This document shows, one piece after another, positions 1 to 8,900 of a stretch of 64,000 bases of DNA; position 1 is the stretch's first letter; each line of letters opens with the position of its first letter. The DNA is from Lysinibacillus sp. JNUCC-52 (GTDB lineage: Bacteria > Bacillota > Bacilli > Bacillales_A > Planococcaceae): the NCBI RefSeq assembly GCF_015999545.1, contig NZ_CP065546.1:3876001-3940000 (forward strand). Direction: 5' to 3'. The position numbers and the translations under genes were made by a program. The notes under the pieces were generated by a model. It did no database searches, was not told the origin of the DNA, and worked only from the letters and a program-made list of their open reading frames with translations.

Positions 1-108
1 GTTGGTTATTTAGATGAACATTATGAAGGCAAAGCAAATCGTGGTCGCTATATTTGGACAGCTTATGTGTTCTTAGTATGGTATAAACAATTCTTTGTTG
101 ATATGTAA
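1..108 (+). CDS. asnB: asparagine synthetase, C-terminal fragment (5' end outside window)
   Basis: An open frame runs in from the left edge and stops with TAA at 106-108, giving the last 35 residues of a protein. The piece contains GKANRGRYIWTAYVFLVWY, which aligns by eye with the C-terminal end of Bacillus AsnB-type glutamine-hydrolysing asparagine synthetases (pattern ADKADNSRKIWTVLIFMIW). These enzymes amidate aspartate using ATP and glutamine in the cytosol. Only the C-terminal tip is visible, so neither catalytic domain can be checked. A terminator follows 9 bases later. The family call rests on this one short match. Confidence 0.65.
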   Translation, partial: VGYLDEHYEGKANRGRYIWTAYVFLVWYKQFFVDM

Positions 109-116
109 CATAGAAG

Positions 117-162
117 TAGCAGTTCAAAGAATCTATTTGATTTTTTGAACCGCTATTTTTTT
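117..162 (+). terminator. rho-independent terminator after asparagine synthetase
   Basis: Arms 117-128 and 144-155 pair over 12 positions with one A/C mismatch. Seven Ts follow (156-162). Confidence 0.85.
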
Positions 163-362
163 GGCAATGTACTAGTAATTTGACATCAATCTAACCTAGG
201 GAAGCTAGAGATGTTTGATTCAAAAATTTTTCAGTGTAATTATGCATCTGTTTTCTTTTAAATATGTTAAGATAACAGTTGGTTTACTTATTTATTGTTT
301 CAAAAGTGGTGATGCATTATCACTTATAAAGGCTTGATTTTACTAATGAATGGATGGATACG

Positions 363-1976
363 ATGTCCAATTTAATGAAAGGTACTGCGATATTAACATT
401 AGGGATGTTTTTATCCAAGGTACTTGGATTAATTTATGTTTTCCCCTTTTATGCGATTGTTGGGCAGGAAAATATCGCACTGTATCAATATGCATATATT
501 CCTTACTCAATTATGCTGGCAATAGCCATCTCGGGAGCTCCCATCGCTGTTTCTAAATTTGTTTCCAAATATAATGCAATGGGAGATTATCAATCAGGAC
601 GCAAGCTGATGAAGTCAGGCATACTCATTATGATGATTACGGGTATTGCCTCATTTGCTGCCCTCTTTATACTTGCAACACCGATTGGTGAGCTTGTAAT
701 AAAAAGTGATGAACAGAAATTTTCAGTTGAGCAAATTGCTTCTGTTATACGTTGGGTAAGTTTTGCGCTTATTGTTGTGCCATTTATGAGTTTATGGCGT
801 GGCTTCTTCCAAGGCTATGACAAAATGGAACCAACAGCAATCTCGCAGTTAGTGGAGCAAATTGTCCGAATTGTTGTGTTATTAGGCGGTTCTTTCTTAG
901 TAGTAGTTGTATTTAATGGCAAACCTGAAACAGCAGTTTCCTTTGCTGTTTTTGCAGCATTTATCGGGGCAATTGGTGGATTAATGGTGCTCTATTACTA
1001 TTGGAAAAAATACCAGCCTGAATTTAATTTATTGCGTAGTCAAAGTATTACTTCAACACAGCTACCAATGTCTAATATTTATAAAGAGGTCATCACGTAT
1101 TCAATTCCTATGGTGTTTGTAGGGGTTGCCAATCCATTATTTCAATTAGTGGATATGCTAACGTTTAACGGTGCGATGAGTTCAATTGGCTTAGCGAAAG
1201 TTACAGATGAATATTTATCGATGATCAACTTTACAACACATAAAGTTGTGATTATTCCAGTTATGCTAGCAACAGGATTTTCAAGTGCGCTAGTGCCGAC
1301 GATAACAAAATACTTTACACAGGGTGAGTATTTATCATTACGTCATGCGATGGATAAAACGTATCAAGTGTTAATTTTCATTACATTACCAGCCGTTGTG
1401 GGTATTTCATTATTAGCAAATGAAATATACTTTATGCTTTACTCAGAAAGTGAAATGGGTGCAGCAATTTTAGCCCATTATGCGCCAGTAGCGATTTTAT
1501 TTGCGTTGTTCCAAGTAACGGCTGCACTATTACAAGGTATCGACTTTCAAAAATGGATTGTCTTAAGCTTACTATCTGGTATTTTAGTAAAGCTAGCACT
1601 TAACATACCGTTAATTCGTTGGCTAGAAGCAGATGGAGCCATTTTTGCAACAGCGATTGGCTACAGTGTCTCCATTATTATTAACATGTTAATCCTTAGA
1701 AAAACGCTTAATTATAAATCAGAAATGGTATTGCGCCGTGTCATGCTGATTACGCTTTTAACAGCTGCGATGGCGGTAAGTGTATTAATCGTCCATAAGC
1801 TATTAGAACTTATTATGGGACCAGTAGATGGTAAATTCTCTGCGCTCGTATACTCTATTATTTGTGCGGCAGTGGGTATAGCTGTTTATGGATATTTATC
1901 ATTACGCCTAGGCTTAGCACAAAAATTACTTGGTGAGCGATTGACACGTATTACAAGTAAATTTGGATTTAAATAG
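363..1976 (+). CDS. ytgP: lipid II flippase / MATE-like polysaccharide transporter (YtgP/MurJ family)
   Basis: The 537-residue polytopic membrane protein has about 14 hydrophobic segments and begins MSNLMKGTAILTLGMFLSKV, the typical N-terminus of YtgP/MurJ (MviN-like, MOP superfamily). In B. subtilis YtgP (MurJ) flips the peptidoglycan precursor lipid II across the membrane. ATG at 363 is preferred over ATG at 354 because GGATGG lies 5 bases before it and homologues start at this point. The stop is 8 bases before the next gene's start, so the two are probably co-transcribed. The family is certain; the lipid II role is inferred from the B. subtilis orthologue. Confidence 0.92.
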   Translation: MSNLMKGTAILTLGMFLSKVLGLIYVFPFYAIVGQENIALYQYAYIPYSIMLAIAISGAPIAVSKFVSKYNAMGDYQSGRKLMKSGILIMMITGIASFAALFILATPIGELVIKSDEQKFSVEQIASVIRWVSFALIVVPFMSLWRGFFQGYDKMEPTAISQLVEQIVRIVVLLGGSFLVVVVFNGKPETAVSFAVFAAFIGAIGGLMVLYYYWKKYQPEFNLLRSQSITSTQLPMSNIYKEVITYSIPMVFVGVANPLFQLVDMLTFNGAMSSIGLAKVTDEYLSMINFTTHKVVIIPVMLATGFSSALVPTITKYFTQGEYLSLRHAMDKTYQVLIFITLPAVVGISLLANEIYFMLYSESEMGAAILAHYAPVAILFALFQVTAALLQGIDFQKWIVLSLLSGILVKLALNIPLIRWLEADGAIFATAIGYSVSIIINMLILRKTLNYKSEMVLRRVMLITLLTAAMAVSVLIVHKLLELIMGPVDGKFSALVYSIICAAVGIAVYGYLSLRLGLAQKLLGERLTRITSKFGFK

Positions 1977-1984
1977 GAGGAACT

Positions 1985-2701
1985 ATGCGTTTAGATAAAT
2001 TACTAGCCAATATGGGCTACGGCTCACGAAAGGAAGTTAAGCAACTCCTAAAACAAAAAGCGGTTTCTGTAGATGGCACATATGTAAAGGATGCAGCAAT
2101 GCATGTTGATCCAGAAAAGCAAGATGTTGTCGTCTATGGTGAACGGGTTGTCTACACAGAGTTTGTGTACTATATGATGAATAAGCCTCCTGGTGTTATT
2201 TCTGCAACCGAAGATTTACGGGATGAGACTGTTATTGATTTACTAGATCCTCTGCATCAGCATTTTCAACCGTTTCCTGTTGGACGTTTAGATAAAGATA
2301 CAGAAGGCTTGTTACTGTTAACGAATGACGGTGTATTAGCTCATAATTTATTATCTCCCAAGAAACATGTACCAAAAGTGTACTATGCCAAAATTGAAGG
2401 CATTGTTACGCAGGAAGATGGAGAAATATTTGCTCGTGGTGTTGAGTTAGATGATGATGGCTATGTAACTAAGCCAGGTGAGCTTGTCATTTTAAAATCT
2501 GCACCGCAATCAGAAATTGAATTGACGATACAAGAAGGAAAATTTCATCAGGTAAAGCGTATGTTTGAAGCGGTTGGTAAACGTGTTACCTACTTAAAGC
2601 GCCTTTCGATGGGTAGCTTACAACTTGATGAAAGCTTAGCATTAGGTGAATATCGTGAGTTAACGTCTGAAGAATTAGCAGGCTTACAAAATAGAGAATA
2701 A
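1985..2701 (+). CDS. rsuA: RsuA/RluB-family rRNA pseudouridine synthase (YtzG-type)
   Basis: The 238-residue protein has an N-terminal S4 RNA-binding domain (about residues 1-48, MRLDKLLANMGYGSRKEV) and a pseudouridine synthase domain. The family signature is GRLDKDTEGLLLLTNDG from residue 100, with catalytic Asp103. The family isomerises a specific uridine in rRNA; RsuA acts on 16S U516. The ribosome binding site AGGAGGA sits 4 bases before ATG. The gene is coupled to ytgP upstream and followed by a strong terminator. Which rRNA site is modified cannot be told from sequence alone. Confidence 0.93.
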   Translation: MRLDKLLANMGYGSRKEVKQLLKQKAVSVDGTYVKDAAMHVDPEKQDVVVYGERVVYTEFVYYMMNKPPGVISATEDLRDETVIDLLDPLHQHFQPFPVGRLDKDTEGLLLLTNDGVLAHNLLSPKKHVPKVYYAKIEGIVTQEDGEIFARGVELDDDGYVTKPGELVILKSAPQSEIELTIQEGKFHQVKRMFEAVGKRVTYLKRLSMGSLQLDESLALGEYRELTSEELAGLQNRE

Positions 2702-2704
2702 AAA

Positions 2705-2743
2705 GACCCTCGATGCTGTACTTTAGTATCGAGGATTTTTTTT
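2705..2743 (+). terminator. rho-independent terminator after rsuA
   Basis: Stem CCTCGAT (2708-2714) pairs with ATCGAGG (2728-2734). Eight Ts follow at 2736-2743. Confidence 0.9.
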
Positions 2744-2770
2744 ACATGTTTGTCCCAATAACTGTATAAT
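2741..2770 (+). promoter_or_regulatory. sigma-A promoter for the diguanylate cyclase gene
   Basis: TTTACA (2741-2746), an 18-bp spacer and TATAAT (2765-2770). The -35 box overlaps the T tract of the preceding terminator, so the gene is rebooted immediately after termination. The coding start is 94 bases downstream of the -10. Confidence 0.65.
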
Positions 2771-2863
2771 ATGATATATCAATAAAATATTATAGAGGGA
2801 ATATAGTGTACCGGAAAAAGTATGTTCAAAAAATGATAGTGAAGATGAGTAGAGGACATGTTA

Positions 2864-4384
2864 ATGAAAAAACTACGAATTAAATTATTAATATCTTTAA
2901 TTGCCTTTGCATTAATACTGGTTGCCGTAATTTCTTATGTTAATAGGCAAATACTTGTGGCAAATATTGAAGACCAAGAAGCGAGTAATCGAACATTAAT
3001 TGAAAATCATATTTTAACGGATATGCAAACTGTAGATAACGCACACTTTTATTTTGATAAAAATATTTCGGAAAACATGGAACATGAACTACAAGCATTA
3101 GCTACATATTATGAGGAAAATCCTAATCTAGCGACTTGGGATTTACAGCAAATGAAAGACAATCTTGGTATGGATATATACATATTGGATAAAAAAAATA
3201 CCGTTATTTATACAACATTCGAAAAAGATAAAGGGCTGAATTTTTCCCTTTGCTGTAAAAACTTTTCTGCTTTATTAGACGAAAGAAGAGAAAGCGGACA
3301 GTTTTTTACAGATGGTATAGATGTTTCAACAACTACAGGCGAATATCGAAAATTTAGCTATTTGGCTACACCTGACAAAAAGTATTTATTGGAGCTTGGC
3401 TTAAAATTAAGTGAAGTGCCTGTATTTCAAACATTCAACTTTGCAAAAACCTCTGCTTATTTAATTGATAAATATGATGATTTGCTAGATTTACGAACAA
3501 TTAATGCAGGGGGTATTTTTTTCTCTGATACAGATGCCGCTGGAACAACTGTAAAAAATCAATCAAAAAAATTTCAGGAACATTTTAAGGTAGCTCTCCA
3601 AACGATGAAGCCAAGTGAGTATCAACAAGAGTTAGGCAATGGCTATATAGAGACATATCGTTTTATACCTTATGAGGCAGAGACAGTTCGAGGTGCATCG
3701 TCAAAGCGAGTAGTGTACGTGAAATATGGTAACGATACGAAGTTGACGGCCCTTGCCAAAAATACGAAACAGTTTTGGTTCGTTCTGATGATTGCATTAG
3801 TAACAGCATTTATTATGCTGATGGTTATTAATAGATTGTTTTCTAAAACGATACAATTAGCAACATATGATTCACTAACAAATGTCTTTAATCGTGCTAC
3901 ATATATAAGTAAAATGGATAAATTATTAAGAAAAAGAAGAGCTAATACGCCAGGTTTACTTTTAATAGATTTAGATAACTTTAAGCAAGTAAATGATCAA
4001 TTTGGTCATGCTGAAGGTGATAGAATTCTTATTAAAACAGCCGATATCTTGAAGGAAGTCGTAAAAAAGAATGGCTTTGTTGTAAGATTTGGAGGCGATG
4101 AATTTGCAATTGTTTTATATGATACGAACGAGGAACTTATGGAGCAATTAGCAAATGCCGTTTTGGCGAAAATACGTAGTTTTGATAATATAAAATGGTC
4201 CGTCATTTCTGTTAGTATGGGCGGGGTAATTTGCAAAAAATCAAATGAAACAGAATTGAGTTTATTTGAACGGGCAGACAAAGCATTATATCAGTCCAAG
4301 AAGGCAGGGAAGGATCAATACTCCAGTTTCGACGAAGTTGCATCGACAGAAGAAAAATATGCAAACGAACTTAGTTTGAAATGA
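2864..4384 (+). CDS. membrane-anchored diguanylate cyclase (GGDEF)
   Basis: The 506-residue protein probably makes cyclic di-GMP from two GTP. It has an N-terminal membrane segment (about residues 8-26), an extracytoplasmic sensor region of roughly 275 residues resembling Cache-type domains, a second membrane segment (about 303-325) and a C-terminal GGDEF domain. The intact active-site motif RFGGDEF is at about residue 410. The usual upstream RxxD inhibitory site is replaced by KKNG, so product inhibition at an I-site is not expected. ATG at 2864 has AGAGG 8 bases upstream; the ATG at 2858 is too close to it. The signal sensed is unknown. The gene is flanked by terminators and appears monocistronic. 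Confidence 0.9.
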   Translation: MKKLRIKLLISLIAFALILVAVISYVNRQILVANIEDQEASNRTLIENHILTDMQTVDNAHFYFDKNISENMEHELQALATYYEENPNLATWDLQQMKDNLGMDIYILDKKNTVIYTTFEKDKGLNFSLCCKNFSALLDERRESGQFFTDGIDVSTTTGEYRKFSYLATPDKKYLLELGLKLSEVPVFQTFNFAKTSAYLIDKYDDLLDLRTINAGGIFFSDTDAAGTTVKNQSKKFQEHFKVALQTMKPSEYQQELGNGYIETYRFIPYEAETVRGASSKRVVYVKYGNDTKLTALAKNTKQFWFVLMIALVTAFIMLMVINRLFSKTIQLATYDSLTNVFNRATYISKMDKLLRKRRANTPGLLLIDLDNFKQVNDQFGHAEGDRILIKTADILKEVVKKNGFVVRFGGDEFAIVLYDTNEELMEQLANAVLAKIRSFDNIKWSVISVSMGGVICKKSNETELSLFERADKALYQSKKAGKDQYSSFDEVASTEEKYANELSLK

Positions 4385-4386
4385 AA

Positions 4387-4442
4387 GGCACGAGATATGT
4401 AGGAGAAGAAAAACTGCCTCCTACGTAACTCGTGCTTTTTTA
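4387..4442 (+). terminator. terminator between convergent genes
   Basis: Long hairpin with GCACGAG and GTAGGAG pairing to CTCCTAC and CTCGTGC (arms within 4388-4405 and 4418-4435), then TTTTTTT on the + strand. The minus-strand exit has only a weak T run, so it mainly serves the diguanylate cyclase gene. Confidence 0.88.
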
Positions 4443-4448
4443 ATATAG

Positions 4449-5621
4449 TTAAGCAGCACCTTGTGTTTTAGATCGATAAAACAGTGAACTACATAAGACA
4501 AGAACGGCGATGACAGCAAACATTGCATCAATATAATGCGTTAAAAGCCATCCCCCAATAATAGGGCCAATAAAACCACCTAAATTTTTAAATTGAGAGG
4601 CGCCTAGATATGTTGCTTTTTGTGTATCTGGTGCAATTTCATCGATCATGACATTCATTGTTGGGAAAGCAAATATTTCGCCAATTGTAAAAATAATCAT
4701 TGCACAAATGAACAGCGAATAGTTCGTTGATATGCCAAAGAGCGTTAAACCAACTGCAAAGAATACGATACCAATCAGAAGAATTGTGGATGATGAAAAA
4801 CGCTCTGAAAAAATACTAATCGGTAATTGTAGTAAGAGAACAACCGCCGCATTTAACGAAATTAGTAAAGAATAGAGCTTAGCACCATCCTCAATTTTTA
4901 GCTCAATCAATTGCGGAAGTGTTGAATCAAATTGGGAGTAGCCAATATTTATTAAAATGGCTCCAAAAATAAAGCTTAATAATACTTTGTTTGTTAAAAG
5001 AATCGTAAAGGTTTGAAGCACTTTTGTTTGTGTGATAGCTTTTTGTTGCTGCATTTCGTAACGATTCAATACGAAAAATAAAAATAGTGCATAAATAATG
5101 TACATAACACCTGTCAGCATAAACGGAATGCTAGGACTGGATAGCTGGGCTATATAAACGCCAATAAGAGGTCCTATTACGGCCGCTATATTAATGGCTG
5201 TATAGCGCAATGAAAACAATCTTTTGCGTTTTTCTGCTGGAGTGAAATCAATCATTAATGCTTGTGTAGAAGGCTCAAAGAACGAGCGACATAAGCCGTT
5301 CAACGCATTAAGTACGACAAAGAACCATATCGTATGTGCTGTAGCAAAGCCGAAGAAAACAATACTCCAAACAAGTATCGTAAGTAAAATGACACTTTTG
5401 CGACCAAAGCGATCTGTTAAATAACCGCCAAAAAATCCACCTACAGTGGAAATCAGCGGTGCAATACCAATGGTCAGCCCTATCTGTAAAGGGGAGGCAT
5501 CAATTTCGTTATGTAAATATATAGCTAAAAAAGGCATTGCCATAAAGCTCGCAATACGTGTAAATATAGTACCACCTAAAATAATCCAAACGAGCGGGTG
5601 GAACATCTTGGATAGTTGCAT
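4449..5621 (-). CDS. MFS transporter, DHA1-like exporter
   Basis: The 390-residue protein has about 12 hydrophobic segments and the MFS motif A GGYLTDRFGRKS at residues 65-76 between segments 2 and 3. This places it in the proton-driven drug/metabolite exporter group; the substrate cannot be predicted. GAGAGGAGG lies 8 bases before the ATG. It is transcribed convergently with the diguanylate cyclase gene and codirectionally with ytzE, but a terminator separates it from ytzE. Confidence 0.88.
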   Translation of the reverse strand: MQLSKMFHPLVWIILGGTIFTRIASFMAMPFLAIYLHNEIDASPLQIGLTIGIAPLISTVGGFFGGYLTDRFGRKSVILLTILVWSIVFFGFATAHTIWFFVVLNALNGLCRSFFEPSTQALMIDFTPAEKRKRLFSLRYTAINIAAVIGPLIGVYIAQLSSPSIPFMLTGVMYIIYALFLFFVLNRYEMQQQKAITQTKVLQTFTILLTNKVLLSFIFGAILINIGYSQFDSTLPQLIELKIEDGAKLYSLLISLNAAVVLLLQLPISIFSERFSSSTILLIGIVFFAVGLTLFGISTNYSLFICAMIIFTIGEIFAFPTMNVMIDEIAPDTQKATYLGASQFKNLGGFIGPIIGGWLLTHYIDAMFAVIAVLVLCSSLFYRSKTQGAA

Positions 5622-5687
5622 AAAAATCCTCCTCTCAACATGTAGAATGTTTCGAGTGTAACGGATTGTGAAGAGGCTGTAAATAGA

Positions 5688-5724
5688 AAAAAAGAATGAC
5701 CCCGACGAAAGGTCATTCTTTTTT
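5688..5724 (-). terminator. terminator after ytzE
   Basis: Arms of about 13 bases (AAAAAGAATGACC / GGTCATTCTTTTT) around a 9-base loop, with T runs on both strands. It ends ytzE transcription before the MFS gene. Confidence 0.85.
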
Positions 5725-5758
5725 CTTACAATAATGCTTTACGCAACGTGCGCAAAAA

Positions 5759-5980
5759 CTAAGACGTCAATTTTACTTTTTTACTCGTCGTTGTCCATTT
5801 GCCTCGACTTGGACTCATCACCAAATCGTTAAAGGCTAACACGTTCAAATCTCTTTGAACGGTGCGAGGAGTGATGCTAAACTCTTCGACTAAATCCTGT
5901 GTAGACACGGTTCCTTTGTCTAAAATAAACATGTACACGTCTTTAATACGATTAAGCATTCGATCAGTAGTTGGTTTCAT
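5759..5980 (-). CDS. ytzE: small DeoR-type helix-turn-helix regulator (YtzE-like)
   Basis: The 73-residue protein consists almost entirely of a DeoR-family winged helix: ILDKGTVSTQDLVEEFSITPRTVQRDLNVL at about residues 18-48 is the classical DeoR recognition segment. It lacks the C-terminal sugar-phosphate-binding domain of full-length DeoR proteins, and its size agrees with B. subtilis YtzE, whose function is unknown. AAGGAGTGG precedes the ATG. It is divergent from pepV across a 358-base region, so it could regulate pepV or itself, but no operator is proven. Confidence 0.85.
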   Translation of the reverse strand: MKPTTDRMLNRIKDVYMFILDKGTVSTQDLVEEFSITPRTVQRDLNVLAFNDLVMSPSRGKWTTTSKKVKLTS

Positions 5981-6338
5981 AAATGAACCACTCCTTCATC
6001 TTAATTCACTTGGCAAAGACTAGCGGACGACACTATGTGCGGAGTGCACTGAGGCTTTTTAAGTAGCTGCCTTAGACATCCCCTTTTCTAATTTTATGTT
6101 CAGAACAATAATTCTGATAACTCTATTATATAGAAAAACGAAGCAGTTTTCTAGTGAATGCAATAGAAATTTACAATATATACATAAAGTTTTCGCTGTA
6201 TTTTGTGGACATTAGTGTAAAAGATGCTATATGTGGTAGTGTAAAGGGAAGAGAGGCAAATGATAGTTAGAAAGACGATTGTATTTTTCTAAGTAAAGAG
6301 TAGAATAATCTTATTATAAAATGGAGGAGGTACATAGT
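5981..6338 (+). other. intergenic region between divergent ytzE and pepV
   Basis: No coding sequence is seen. About 6013-6079 resembles the intergenic element at 26411-26480; both contain AGCTGCCTTAG..ACATC. A possible pepV promoter is TGGACA (6206-6211), a 16-bp spacer and TATATG (6228-6233). The pepV ribosome binding site is at 6323-6331. Confidence 0.5.
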
Positions 6339-7742
6339 ATGGATTGGTTACATGCTGCAAAGGAAAGACAAGATGAGTTAGTAAGAGAATTACAGGAGCT
6401 TGTGCAAATTAATAGTGTATTGGATGAAAAAACGATAACAGAAAATGTGCCGTTTGGTAATGGACCGCTAAAGGCACTGGAATGGTTGTTAGCAAAGGGT
6501 GAAGTTGAAGGGCTACAAACGAAAAATGTTGATAATTATGCTGGACATATTGAAATGGGCCAAGGTGAAGAATTACTCGGTATTTTATGTCATGTTGATG
6601 TAGTGCCTGAAGGGGATGAAACGAATTGGACTTATCCACCTTTTAGTGGCACGATTGCCGATGGGAAATTATTTGCCCGAGGTGCAATAGACGATAAAGG
6701 CCCAACGATTGCTGCATGGATGGGCATGAAGCTTGTGAAAGATGCAGGCATTCCATTAAACAAACGCGTACGAATGATTATCGGTACGGATGAAGAAACA
6801 GGCTTCCGCTGTGTCGACCATTATTTTAAAAATGAGGAAATGCCAACATTCGGTTTTGCACCAGATGCAGACTTCCCACTCATTAATGCCGAAAAAGGCA
6901 TCGCTGAGCTTGTGTTCTCTCAAAATAAATCTGGGGATGCGACGAAAGAACAGCTACTACTATTTAATGCTGGGAAGCGTCCAAATATGGTACCAGATTT
7001 CGCAAAAGCGACAATTCAATTAGTATCTGCACAATTCGAACAGAATTTTCAAACATTTTTAAGCAAAAATCAGCTAGAAGGCTCTTTATTAAAAGAGGGT
7101 TCTCGCTATATAATAACTATCAAAGGAAAAGCAGCTCACGCAATGGAACCTGAGAAGGGGATCAATGCAGCTGTCTACCTTGCAGCATTTTTACAGCAAG
7201 AATTGACGACAGAAGGAAGTAAGCAATTTGTCGATTTTATCGCAGATGTATTCCATCAAGACCATTATGGCAACGCATTAGCTTTGCAATTTGAGGATGA
7301 TATGTCTGGCAAAACGACATTAAATCCAGGTATTGTTACTTATGATGTAGCCCAAGGAGGAAGCATAGTCGTTAGTTTCCGCTACTCTGTAACGTATCCA
7401 TTTGATCAAAAAATTACAGAGGCTCAACGTTTAGCTGCTGACAAAGGATTATCACTCGATGTTCAAGATAACTCAAAACCTCATTATGTCAGTGAGGACG
7501 ATCCGTTAATCCAAACGTTAGCTGCTGTTTATCGCCGACAAACAGGGGACAACGATACTCCTTTGCTTTCGACTGGTGGTGGTACGTATGCGCGCGTCTT
7601 GAAAAAAGGTGTGGCATTCGGCATGCTTTTCCCTGGTGATCCAGATGTAATGCATCGTGCGGATGAATATGTAATTGTTGATAAATTAGTACAAGCTGCT
7701 GCTATTTATGCAGAAGCTATTGCAGAACTTGCTGGGAAGTAA
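6339..7742 (+). CDS. pepV: dipeptidase PepV (M20 metallopeptidase)
   Basis: The 467-residue cytosolic dinuclear-zinc dipeptidase trims dipeptides to free amino acids. Metal-ligand motifs of the M20 family are visible: HVD (H85, D87), RGAIDDKGP (D118), TDEETG (E152-E153), PDAD (D176) and a C-terminal MHRADE. Length fits the PepV family (about 465 residues). ATG at 6339 is chosen because GGAGGAGGT lies 7 bases upstream; the longer reading from 6321 would start inside that site. It lies upstream of dat, with about 100 bases between them. Confidence 0.93.
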   Translation: MDWLHAAKERQDELVRELQELVQINSVLDEKTITENVPFGNGPLKALEWLLAKGEVEGLQTKNVDNYAGHIEMGQGEELLGILCHVDVVPEGDETNWTYPPFSGTIADGKLFARGAIDDKGPTIAAWMGMKLVKDAGIPLNKRVRMIIGTDEETGFRCVDHYFKNEEMPTFGFAPDADFPLINAEKGIAELVFSQNKSGDATKEQLLLFNAGKRPNMVPDFAKATIQLVSAQFEQNFQTFLSKNQLEGSLLKEGSRYIITIKGKAAHAMEPEKGINAAVYLAAFLQQELTTEGSKQFVDFIADVFHQDHYGNALALQFEDDMSGKTTLNPGIVTYDVAQGGSIVVSFRYSVTYPFDQKITEAQRLAADKGLSLDVQDNSKPHYVSEDDPLIQTLAAVYRRQTGDNDTPLLSTGGGTYARVLKKGVAFGMLFPGDPDVMHRADEYVIVDKLVQAAAIYAEAIAELAGK

Positions 7743-7846
7743 GTGTAATCTGTAAGAGTATGATGTTCTTATGAAAGAGGTCACAAAGCTTCACTTGCAA
7801 AGCACTTCACTAAAAAATAATTTTAAAATGAAAAGGATGTATGAAC

Positions 7847-8701
7847 ATGGCATACTCATTATGGAATGATCAAATCGTTGAAGAAGGATCTATTACAATT
7901 TCACCAGAAGACCGTGGTTACCAATTTGGAGACGGTATATATGAAGTAATTAAAGTATATAACGGAAATATGTTCACAGCACAAGAGCACATTGATCGTT
8001 TCTATGCTAGTGCCGAAAAAATTCGTCTTGTCATTCCTTATACAAAAGACGTTTTACACAAATTACTGCATGATTTAATCGAAAAAAACAACTTAGAAAC
8101 AGGTCATGTTTATTTTCAAATTACACGTGGTACGACTTCTCGTAACCACATCTTCCCAGATGCAAGCGTACCAGCTGTCCTAACAGGCAATGTTAAAGCT
8201 GGCGAGCGTTCAATCGAAAATTTTGAAAAAGGTGTAAAGGCAACATTGGTAGAAGATGTGCGCTGGTTACGTTGTGATATTAAATCGTTAAATTTACTGG
8301 GAGCTGTACTTGCAAAACAAGAGGCTTCTGAAAAAGGATGCTACGAAGCAATTTTACACCGTGGTGATATTGTAACGGAATGCTCATCTGCAAATGTTTA
8401 TGGTATTAAGGCAGGTAAACTTTACACACACCCAGCAAATAACTACATCTTAAATGGTATTACACGCCAAGTTATTTTAAAATGTGCAGCAGAAATTAAT
8501 TTACCTGTTATTGAAGAGCCAATGACAAAAGGCGATTTATTAGCAATGGATGAAATTATCGTGTCATCCGTTTCTTCTGAAGTAACACCAGTTATCGATG
8601 TGGATGGTCGTCAAATCGGCGCAGGTGTTCCTGGAGAATGGACTCGTAAATTACAAAAAGCATTTGAGGCGAAATTACCACTTTCAATCAATGCTAAATA
8701 A
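7847..8701 (+). CDS. dat: D-amino-acid aminotransferase
   Basis: The 284-residue PLP fold-type IV enzyme interconverts D-alanine and D-glutamate (also D-Asp) with their keto acids, supplying D-amino acids for peptidoglycan. The sequence starts MAYSLWNDQIVEEGS and is nearly identical, as I recall it, to the characterised L. sphaericus enzyme. The PLP lysine is K146 in LRCDIKSLNLLG. That protein starts at MAYS, so ATG 7847 is preferred to 7841. A strong terminator follows. Oxaloacetate as amino acceptor could yield D-Asp for the ligase encoded at 13939, which is an inference. Confidence 0.96.
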   Translation: MAYSLWNDQIVEEGSITISPEDRGYQFGDGIYEVIKVYNGNMFTAQEHIDRFYASAEKIRLVIPYTKDVLHKLLHDLIEKNNLETGHVYFQITRGTTSRNHIFPDASVPAVLTGNVKAGERSIENFEKGVKATLVEDVRWLRCDIKSLNLLGAVLAKQEASEKGCYEAILHRGDIVTECSSANVYGIKAGKLYTHPANNYILNGITRQVILKCAAEINLPVIEEPMTKGDLLAMDEIIVSSVSSEVTPVIDVDGRQIGAGVPGEWTRKLQKAFEAKLPLSINAK

Positions 8702-8712
8702 CAGTAAGTAAT

Positions 8713-8770
8713 TAAAAAGAGCTACCTATAACTTGGTTAATAGCCAAGCTGCTAGGCTAGCTCTTTTTTA
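8713..8770 (+). terminator. rho-independent terminator after dat
   Basis: Branched-looking hairpin: AAAAAGAGCTA pairs with TAGCTCTTTTT, inner CCTA with TAGG and CTTGG with CCAAG, ending in TTTTTT at 8765-8770. Confidence 0.88.
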
Positions 8771-8900
8771 TAGAACAAAATATGCATGTATTCTCCTGAA
8801 ACGTCATGTAAAATAAAAAGGATAGAACCTTTAATTGGTAGTAGAACAAAAGCCAATGAGGCAAAGTTGATATGGGGTAGTAGATTGGAGTGACCTAAAC